A stretch of DNA of 64,000 nucleotides from Synechococcus sp. CBW1108. GTDB taxonomy: Bacteria; Cyanobacteriota; Cyanobacteriia; PCC-6307; Cyanobiaceae. Positions within the stretch are counted from its first letter, which is position 1. Each line of letters begins with the position of its first letter. The stretch spans positions 2,331,277-2,395,276 of the forward strand of contig NZ_CP060395.1 of assembly GCF_015840335.1 (NCBI RefSeq), written 5' to 3'. The position numbers and the translations under genes are program-made. This document shows positions 58,504 through 64,000 of this stretch, piece after piece. The notes below the pieces were generated by a model. It saw nothing but the letters and a program-made list of their open reading frames with translations. It was not told the origin of the DNA and did not search any database.

Positions 58504-59529
58504 ATGGCTGCCGCCCTGCCCTCCCTGAGCCCTATTTGGCGCAACAGTCTGCGTATCTGGCTGGCCAGCACCCTGACGATCGGGATCCTGTTTTGGTCAG
58601 GGCGCAACCACCTGCTGGGGCTGGCTCTTGTGATGGCTGTGTTGTTCGTGAATGAGAACGACCTCACCCCCGCCCGCAGCATTGGCCAGCTGGTGGCCGG
58701 CGCCTTGATCGGCATCCTCACGGCCATCGTGCTGCACGAGATATCCACCAGCTGGGTGGTGCTGGGCCTGGCCATCCTGATCACCGGTGTGCTGGTGCGC
58801 AGCATCGGGCTGCTCAAAGGCCTGAGTACGGGGTATCTGAGCTGCTGGGCCGTGGAACTGATGCACCGCGGCAACCAGTTCAACTGGCCGATGATTTTTG
58901 ACCTGGCCTTCGCGGCGGTGGTGGGCATCTTGATGGCGCAGATCGCCACCTGGGCCCTCTGGCCACGCCGCCCCCTTCAACAGCTCCCTGCCCTGGAAGC
59001 CCGGATCGCCAGCCAGCTCGAGGCCCAGATCCTGGCAATGCAGCAGTGGCTAGATAGCGGCGGTGAGCCCCCAGCTGCCCTGCGCTCCCAGGATCTGCTG
59101 CCCAGCATTCAGCTGTTGCAACAGCTTCGCGACCAAAACCAGGGCCGTCCCATGCCCGCCCACACCCAACACCGGCTGTCGCGCTGGGCCCAGGCCGGCA
59201 GCATCTGGCGACAGGTGTTACGCCAGTAGCTGCTGCTGGAGCCCCTGCTACGGCAGCTGGACACCCCCCTGCCGGCAGGCAGCCCCCAGCCCCTGCTCCG
59301 CAGCGCGCTCGCCAGCCTCGCCCGGAACTTGCAAACCCAACCCACCGCCGCTCCAGCGCCAATCCTCTCGAGCCCAGCTCAAGATTGGCTGGAAGAAGCG
59401 GGGCGTCTGGTCGCCCCCCAGCCCCTGCTGCTGGCCATCGGCCAGCAGTGCCATGTGTTGAAACAGCTGCTCCAGAGCCGGGCACTGCTCAGCGCGGGCC
59501 TGGCCCAGCTCTCGGCCTCGAAGGGATGA
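58504..59529 (+). pseudogene. Half-size FUSC-type membrane protein, second pair, A, with in-frame TAG
   Basis: A homologue of the first-pair A gene: spans SLRIWLASTLTIGILFW, LLGLALVMAVLFV, LVAGALIGILTAIVLHE, WVVLGLAILITGVLV and LAFAAVVGILMAQIATWALWP, with the FUSC turn VNENDLTPARSIGQ. A TAG at 59227-59229 (codon 242, after CGC CAG) ends the first part. The same frame then stays open for 99 further sense codons with matching helical, Gln/Leu/Ala-rich sequence (LLLEPLLRQLDTPLPAG ... AQLSASKG) to a TGA that overlaps the next gene's ATG. A CAG-to-TAG change would explain it. The 241-residue N-terminal product keeps the membrane module. Confidence 0.85.
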
Positions 59530-60584
59530 CCAGCCCAGCCCTGCGGGACAACCTGCGCCTCGCTGCCACTGTGACGGTGGTGAACGGCTTCGCCAATCTC
59601 TCCGGCCTGCCCTTTGCGCTCTACGCCTCCCTGGCGGTGCTGAGCGTCACCGTGGGCAACTACGGCAACACCCTCGAACTCGGCCGTCAGCGCCTGGTTG
59701 GCACCGCCATTGGCGCCATGGTGGTGTTCTTCGGCTACCGGGCCTGGGGGCAGCTGCCGCTGGTGGTGGGCCTGCCACTGGCCCTGCTGCTGGCCCGGCT
59801 GATCGCCGGCTCGTTGCGGCTCACCGTGGGTTATGGGGTCTGCTGCTTCGTGGTGGTGATGGGCTGGCTCACCCATGAGCAGCAGCTCGACAGCTGGATC
59901 CCCCTGCGCCTGTTATGGACCGCGTTCGGAATCCTGATGGCCCTCCTCAGCCTGCGTCTGTTCTGGCCGTCCAGAGCCCGGATCCAGCAGCGCGAGGGGC
60001 TGCTGCAGCTGCTGGTGGATCTGGGTCATACCCTGGTGCAGGTGGTGCAGCACCCGCCAACAGCGATTCAATCCCAGGCGCAACGTCGCCGCCAGCTGGG
60101 GCAACAGATCCGCAGCCTGCGCATCAATCTGCAGGGCCTGCGCGTCCAACGCCAGAGCGCCCTGCTGGAACTGGGCACCCTTGCGAGTGCGCATCCAGTG
60201 GCACGGATGTGGGCGCTGCTGGACCAGGCCAGCGAAGCCCTGATCCTGGATCTCGATGAACTGCGGCGTCTACCGAATGCCGACTGGCAGGGCTGGGGTC
60301 TACAGGTCGACTACGACGCAGGCCTGGCTTTTGTGCAGGGTGTGGTCGAGCGTTTGCTGAGCTGGCGACAGCAACTGAGCGATTCAACCCGGTTGCAGCC
60401 ACCGCCGAGCCAACCGCGTTCGACGCTGTCCTTGGAGGCCCTGCAGTCGCCCGAATCCAAGGCTGCCTACGGGCGGCTAAGCCCCGAGCAACTGCAACGG
60501 GTGGCCGCTCAGTTGATGGTGCTCAATCGCATGGATCACACCATGGAGAGCACCGAACGCCAATGGCGAGAGCTTGTGAGTTGA
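59526..60584 (+). CDS. Half-size FUSC-type membrane protein, second pair, B
   Basis: A 352-residue homologue of the first-pair B gene. The membrane module (about 1-140) includes FALYASLAVLSVTVGNYGN, LVGTAIGAMVVFFGYR, LPLALLLARLIAGSLRL, GYGVCCFVVVMGWLTHE and LRLLWTAFGILMALLSLRLFWP, with the same GYxVxxxVxVMGWL core as its paralogue. A helical cytoplasmic half follows. ATG 59526 overlaps the stop of the A gene (ATGA), preserving the A-B arrangement of the first pair. The reading frame is intact. An IS21 element begins roughly 15-20 bases after its stop. Confidence 0.8.
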   Translation: MTSPALRDNLRLAATVTVVNGFANLSGLPFALYASLAVLSVTVGNYGNTLELGRQRLVGTAIGAMVVFFGYRAWGQLPLVVGLPLALLLARLIAGSLRLTVGYGVCCFVVVMGWLTHEQQLDSWIPLRLLWTAFGILMALLSLRLFWPSRARIQQREGLLQLLVDLGHTLVQVVQHPPTAIQSQAQRRRQLGQQIRSLRINLQGLRVQRQSALLELGTLASAHPVARMWALLDQASEALILDLDELRRLPNADWQGWGLQVDYDAGLAFVQGVVERLLSWRQQLSDSTRLQPPPSQPRSTLSLEALQSPESKAAYGRLSPEQLQRVAAQLMVLNRMDHTMESTERQWRELVS

Positions 60585-60604
60585 GGGTTCAGGCGTTCGT
60601 GTCC

Positions 60605-60626
60605 GCCGACAATGAAGTTGGCCGGT
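60605..60626 (+). repeat. IS21 end repeat L1
   Basis: Outer left copy of the element's 22-base repeat: GCCGACAA, four variable bases, GTTGGCCGGT. It is the counterpart of R1 at 63282-63303. Confidence 0.75.
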
Positions 60627-60627
60627 C

Positions 60628-60649
60628 GGCGACAAGCTCGTTGGCCGGT
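60628..60649 (+). repeat. IS21 end repeat L2
   Basis: Inner left copy: GGCGACAA, GCTC, GTTGGCCGGT, one base after L1. Probably a transposase binding site together with L1. Confidence 0.75.
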
Positions 60650-60677
60650 GGGGTGAGTGCTGGAGACCCTGGTGCCG

Positions 60678-62294
60678 ATGCGCAGGGACCAGGTGATGCC
60701 GGCACCACTGACAAGCCACCAACGCAATCTGTTCATGACGAAACGACGAGGCGGCAGCAGCCAGGAGGCTGCTGCCGCGGCGGCGGGCATCTCAGTGCGC
60801 AGTGCTCGCCGGATTGAATGCAATCAGCTGCAGCCGCGGGCGAACCAGCCCCGTGGCCGCACCCGCCCCGATCCGCTGGTAGGGGTATGGGAGGAGGAGC
60901 TGGTGCCGTTGCTGCAGCGCTCACCCGCGCTGACGCCGATCACGCTCCTGGAGCATCTGCAGCAGCAGAAACCTGATGTGGACTGGATTCCGCTACAGCG
61001 CACCCTGCAGCGCCGGGTGCGGGAGTGGAAGGCACTGCACGGCCCGGCGCCGGAGGTGATCTTCCCTTTGAGCTATGAGCCTGGCGAAATTGCCTTCTGT
61101 GACTTCACCCAGCTCAAGGGGGTGGAGGTGACGATCGCCGGCCAGGTGTTCCCCCATCTGCTGTTCCACTACCGCCTGGCCTGGAGCGGCTGGAGCTATG
61201 CGCAGGTGGTCCAGGGCGGCGAGAGTTTTGCAGCCCTCTCCGAGGGTCTGCAGAACGCTCTGGCTGCCTGCGGCGGGGTGCCAGGTGAACTGCGCACCGA
61301 CCGGTTATCAGCAGCGTGCCGTAACCGCAACGGCAGTTTCAGCTCCGACATCACCCGCCGTTATCACGCCCTCTGCAGCCACTACAGCCTGGCCTACAGC
61401 CGCAACAACCTGGGGGTGGCGCATGAGAACGGCCGTGTGGAGAGTCCCCATGGCCATCTCAAGCGGCGGATCGAGCAGGCGTTGCTGCTGCGCGGCAGCA
61501 GTGATTTCGAGACGCTGGCTCAATACCAGGCTTTTCTGGCTGCAGTGCTCGAGCAATACAACCGACCGCGTCTGGTCCGGCTGGAGCAAGAGAAATCGGC
61601 GCTGCGGCCGCTGCCGCGGTTTCGTTTTGCCGACTACGACATTGAACAGCTCACGGTGCGGCGCACCAGCACGATCGAGGTACGCAGAGTCGTGTATTCG
61701 GTGCCGCCGCGGCTGATCGACCAGCGGCTGACGGTGCGGATCTTCCACGACCGGCTGCAGCTGCTTCTGGGCCGGCAGATCGCCTGCGAACTGGAGCGGC
61801 GCCACGGCGGTGTCGAGCGTCATGGGCGGGCGTGGAGCATCGATCTGGAGCACCTGATCGATGCGCTCAGGCGAAAACCCCGGGCATTGCTGCACTGCAG
61901 TTACCAGCGGGAGCTGTTCCCCGATGAGCGCTGGTGGCAGCTGTGGCAGCAGCTGCGCAATGGCGGTGACCGTGACGCCGCCGCCCGATTGATGGTCGAG
62001 GCGCTGTATGTGGGCTGCCGCCTGGCGGGCTACGAGCCAGTGCTGGGTTGGCTCGAGAAGGCCCATCAACGGCAAGGGCTGTCGCTGGCGGCGCTGCAGC
62101 AACGCTTCCGGCTGCCGCCCCATCGCCCCCACCCACCGCAACGCATTCCCCAACACAGCCTGCAGAGCTATGACGACCTCCTTGCCCTCCATCCCGCGGC
62201 CCCAGGCGGCGGAAGCCGCCCTGCCGATCCTGCTGCGACAGCTGCGGTTGGCATGGATCCGCTGCCACTGGCAGAGCATCGCCTCGCAGGCTGA
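60678..62294 (+). CDS. istA: IS21-family transposase IstA
   Basis: A roughly 538-residue DDE transposase. An N-terminal helix-turn-helix (SSQEAAAAAAGISVRSARRIE) precedes the catalytic core: first Asp in AFCDFTQLKG, second Asp in ELRTDRLSAA, Glu in NLGVAHENGRVESPHG. A C-terminal beta-rich domain and the LQSYDDLL end follow. The start is not certain: ATG 60678 includes the LTSHQRNLFM lead-in to the HTH, while ATG 60735 would cut close to it. istB begins inside its last 125 bases, in a different frame. The frame is intact, so the element may be active. Confidence 0.9.
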   Translation: MRRDQVMPAPLTSHQRNLFMTKRRGGSSQEAAAAAAGISVRSARRIECNQLQPRANQPRGRTRPDPLVGVWEEELVPLLQRSPALTPITLLEHLQQQKPDVDWIPLQRTLQRRVREWKALHGPAPEVIFPLSYEPGEIAFCDFTQLKGVEVTIAGQVFPHLLFHYRLAWSGWSYAQVVQGGESFAALSEGLQNALAACGGVPGELRTDRLSAACRNRNGSFSSDITRRYHALCSHYSLAYSRNNLGVAHENGRVESPHGHLKRRIEQALLLRGSSDFETLAQYQAFLAAVLEQYNRPRLVRLEQEKSALRPLPRFRFADYDIEQLTVRRTSTIEVRRVVYSVPPRLIDQRLTVRIFHDRLQLLLGRQIACELERRHGGVERHGRAWSIDLEHLIDALRRKPRALLHCSYQRELFPDERWWQLWQQLRNGGDRDAAARLMVEALYVGCRLAGYEPVLGWLEKAHQRQGLSLAALQQRFRLPPHRPHPPQRIPQHSLQSYDDLLALHPAAPGGGSRPADPAATAAVGMDPLPLAEHRLAG

Positions 62295-62961
62295 GGGCGA
62301 GGGCTGGAGCCCCAGCCAGTTTCTCTATGCCCTCTGTGAGCAGGAGGTGGAGCAGCGCCAGCAGGCCCGCCAGCAACGGTTGCTGCGATCAGCCCAGCTG
62401 CCCTGGAGCAAGGTGCTGGCGGATTACGACCATGGCGGCCGAATCGAGGCGCACCGATGGCAGGAGCTGGAGGCTCTGAGCCGCCAGAGCGATTGGCTGC
62501 AGCGGAGTGAAAACGTGCTCTTGTTCGGCCCCAGCGGTGTGGGCAAAACCCATCTGGCCATCGGCATCGCCCTGGCGCAGATCGGCCTGGATCAGGCCTG
62601 CCGCTTCTATCCCGCCACGAGCCTGGTGCAGGAGCTGCAGAAGGCCCGCGCCGAATACAACCTGCCGGCAGCGCTGGAGCGGCTGGATCGCTACCCGCTG
62701 CTGCTGATCGATGACATTGGCTATGTGCGGCGGGATGAACAGGAGAGCAGCGTGCTGTTTGAGCTGATCTGCCACCGCTACGAGCGCCGATCGCTGCTGA
62801 TCACCGCCAATCAGCCGTTCACCGCCTGGGATGAGATCTTCCCCAGCAGCTCAATGACCGTGGCGGCGGTGGACCGGCTGGTGCACCACTGCCACATCGT
62901 CGAGATCAGCGGCGACAGCCACCGCCGCGCCCAAGCAAGCCGGCGCAGCGGCAGCAAATAG
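62170..62961 (+). CDS. istB: IS21-family helper ATPase IstB
   Basis: A 263-residue AAA+ ATPase related to DnaC/DnaA, which selects target DNA and stimulates IstA. Walker A is FGPSGVGKTHLAIG, Walker B LLLIDDIGYVRRDEQES, sensor-like LLITANQPFTAW and the final VDRLVHHCHIVEI. ATG 62170 lies within istA and overlaps it by 125 bases, more than the usual few. The last 20 residues are Arg/Ser-rich. The protein looks complete. Confidence 0.92.
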   Translation: MTTSLPSIPRPQAAEAALPILLRQLRLAWIRCHWQSIASQAEGEGWSPSQFLYALCEQEVEQRQQARQQRLLRSAQLPWSKVLADYDHGGRIEAHRWQELEALSRQSDWLQRSENVLLFGPSGVGKTHLAIGIALAQIGLDQACRFYPATSLVQELQKARAEYNLPAALERLDRYPLLLIDDIGYVRRDEQESSVLFELICHRYERRSLLITANQPFTAWDEIFPSSSMTVAAVDRLVHHCHIVEISGDSHRRAQASRRSGSK

Positions 62962-63129
62962 CCACAGCAGCCGTAGAGAAGCGGAGAACAGCCCGGGAGA
63001 TTGTCGTCCGGCGACAACCTGGTGCCGATGGTGCCAGACCCCGGCGGGGAGCTCCGCGCTGCCGGCGGACTGTGCGGTCCGCCGGCTCGTGCGCTCCAGG
63101 GCAAGGTTCAGCGGAGGTCTCGGCGCCTA

Positions 63130-63151
63130 ACCGGCCAACGTGGTTGTCGCC
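63130..63151 (-). repeat. IS21 end repeat R2
   Basis: Inner right copy in inverted orientation: read on the minus strand GGCGACAA, CCAC, GTTGGCCGGT. It is separated from R1 by 130 bases, unlike the left pair, which is almost contiguous. Confidence 0.75.
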
Positions 63152-63230
63152 TGGTGCCGATCAGAGGAAGTCAGTGCTGGCAATGGCTCTGAGCGATGGA
63201 TGGCTCAGTATTCGTGTCGCCTCCAGCGCC

Positions 63231-63270
63231 ATTTCCCCCCGGTTGTCGCCGGCGACAACCGGGGGGAAAT
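63231..63270. repeat. Perfect 40-base palindrome
   Basis: The 20 bases ATTTCCCCCCGGTTGTCGCC are followed directly by their exact reverse complement, with no spacer. The centre repeats the GGCGACAA element of the IS end repeats in both orientations. The flanking bases do not extend the symmetry. It would form a very stable hairpin or cruciform between R2 and R1. Confidence 0.9.
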
Positions 63271-63533
63271 CAGTTCCCCTCACCGGCCAACTTGATTGAC
63301 GCCAATCGGCCAAGGGGGTTGACGCGGGACACGTTCGGCCGCGACGACCACCAGCGCTCAACGCGATATAGCAGCACCACCACTAACACCACCAGCCAGA
63401 ACCACAGCTCCGGTGGGTTGGCATTGAACAGGATCAGCAGCAGCACCACCTCGCTCACCAGCCAGGGGAACTCTTGCCGCAGCAGGGGATTGCGGATCCG
63501 GGGAAGGGACGGCGACTTCACAGGGGCGCTCAT
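63270..63533 (-). pseudogene. Small two-span membrane protein, 3' end replaced by IS21
   Basis: An 87-codon frame starting at ATG 63533, which overlaps the stop of the secretion gene (ATGA). After a polar N-terminus come hydrophobic stretches LVSEVVLLLILF and LWFWLVVLVVVLLYRVERWW, typical of a small membrane protein. From about 63308 on, the frame runs through the IS right end and stops at 63270, so the last dozen residues (NPLGRLASIKLAGEGN region) are IS-derived. The natural gene was probably longer. Function unknown; its place next to an NHLM-type secretion gene suggests a bacteriocin-export operon. Confidence 0.6.
63282..63303 (-). repeat. IS21 end repeat R1
   Basis: Outer right copy: read on the minus strand GGCGTCAA, TCAA, GTTGGCCGGT, matching L1 in the last 10 bases and most of the first 12. 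It marks the approximate right end of the element. Confidence 0.75.
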
Positions 63534-64000
63534 GGAACGGTGTTGGGCTGACGCAGGGAAGGCAGGTTCCAGCGCAGATCGATCCAAGGGGTGCGGAAGC
63601 CGCCGGTGAGGGAGCGCAGGCCCGGAATCACGTAGCTGATCGGCGAGCGCCACTCCACGTAGGCATGGGTCGAGACCGTGAGTCCGTCGCGGATCGGGAA
63701 CACGCCACTCCCACCCGAGAGGGTCCAGCGGTAGCCGTCCACGCTGGAGGGATCCCGTTCCAGCTCGATTTCGCTGCGCATCACCGGATCGTTCTGCGTC
63801 AGCGCCTGGGCCAGCTGCGCGTTGCCGGTGGTGGTGGAGATGTCGTCCTGGGTTGCGGGCAGGGTGAGCACCTGCGTCACCTTGCCCACGATGCCGCCGA
63901 AGCGGCCGCGCTGGTTCCACTGCGGCACCACCTCCACCGGCAGCCCCAGGGGCAGGCGGCGGGCATCGGCGGGCGCAAAGTAGGACACCACCCGCAGCGG
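63530..64000 (-). CDS. NHLM bacteriocin system secretion protein (HlyD-like), partial
   Basis: The C-terminal 156 residues of a periplasmic adaptor; the rest lies beyond the right edge and the frame is open at 64000. The sequence YFAPADARRLPLGLPVEVVP, GGIVGKVTQVLTLPAT, DPSSVDGYRWTLSGG and RSPISYVIPGLRSLTG resembles the NHLM/NHLP bacteriocin secretion protein family, HlyD-type adaptors that work with peptidase-containing ABC exporters of nitrile-hydratase-leader peptides. Such adaptors link the inner membrane to an outer-membrane channel. The assignment is by recognition of the C-terminal pattern only. Confidence 0.7.
   Translation of the reverse strand, partial: PLRVVSYFAPADARRLPLGLPVEVVPQWNQRGRFGGIVGKVTQVLTLPATQDDISTTTGNAQLAQALTQNDPVMRSEIELERDPSSVDGYRWTLSGGSGVFPIRDGLTVSTHAYVEWRSPISYVIPGLRSLTGGFRTPWIDLRWNLPSLRQPNTVP

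Larger units (their letters stand above)
60600..63308 (+). mobile_element. IS21-family insertion sequence
   Basis: A transposable element with istA and istB in the same order and overlap as IS21. Both ends carry two copies of a 22-base repeat in inverted orientation (left 60605-60626 and 60628-60649, right 63130-63151 and 63282-63303), the multiple-repeat ends typical of the family. The exact tips and a target duplication could not be fixed: the sequence just outside the outer repeats diverges (left TGTCC, right AATCG). It lies between the FUSC cluster and a truncated gene at 63270-63533 whose coding end it supplies. Confidence 0.85.

Noticed and set aside
59227-59229. Programmed TAG read-through or recoding in the FUSC gene
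   Set aside because: No pyrrolysine or suppressor genes and no stimulatory structure noticed; a point mutation is simpler, and the neighbouring gene is also damaged.
54481-63533. Prophage or integrative element
   Set aside because: No integrase, phage structural genes or attachment repeats; only one IS element is present.

Overview
The window comes from a high-GC cyanobacterium, most like the Cyanobium/freshwater Synechococcus picocyanobacteria. The evidence is a set of oxygenic-phototroph genes read directly from the sequence: chlI (Mg-chelatase), petG (cytochrome b6f), psbY (photosystem II), ycf54 (Mg-protoporphyrin ester cyclase factor), cytochrome cM, the carotenoid genes crtL and crtH, the cyanobacterial IMP-dehydrogenase paralogue guaB3, and several small cyanobacteria-type unknowns (CAAD, DUF3370, DUF6761).

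Layout. 1-4315 (minus): a tightly overlapping run cytM > trmJ > serine hydrolase > DUF3370 > chlI, the last cut by the window edge. petG lies divergent at 4385. 4514-8417 (minus): guaB3, a terminator, trxA, a LOG-family gene, hisH, rsmD. 8485-10240: CAAD protein and DUF39 protein. 10301-18454: gyrA, a small toxin-antitoxin pair (toxin frameshifted), crtL, a convergent GH57 glucan enzyme, leuA, followed by a sugar ABC permease. 19338-26898: prohibitin, Nudix, YdcF-like protein, and an RND efflux pair. 26913-38363: K+ channel-like protein, tRNA-Lys(UUU), gamma-carbonic anhydrase, psbY, crtH, gadB-marC, an atypical response regulator, the bolA-grx4 pair, plsC, pdxJ-ycf54. 38465-47656: a phosphatase and a complete recC-recB-recD operon. 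48321-53963: DEAD-box helicase, RRM protein, ABC exporter, LCP protein.

54481-60584 is the most unusual block: two successive pairs of half-size FUSC-type membrane proteins, the second pair preceded by a TolC-like outer-membrane protein. The first pair is intact. In the second set the TolC gene carries a one-base frameshift and the first FUSC gene an in-frame TAG. Directly downstream sits an IS21-family element (about 60600-63308) with two 22-bp repeats at each end and a 40-bp perfect palindrome. The IS cuts off the end of a small membrane-protein gene that follows a partial NHLM-type bacteriocin secretion (HlyD-like) gene running off the right edge. I read this as an accessory export region that is being eroded, although assembly errors could explain the single-base lesions.

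Most genes are packed with 1-4 base stop/start overlaps. Several starts are GTG or TTG, and two genes (LOG family, ABC exporter) have conserved-looking open frame upstream of the first usable start.
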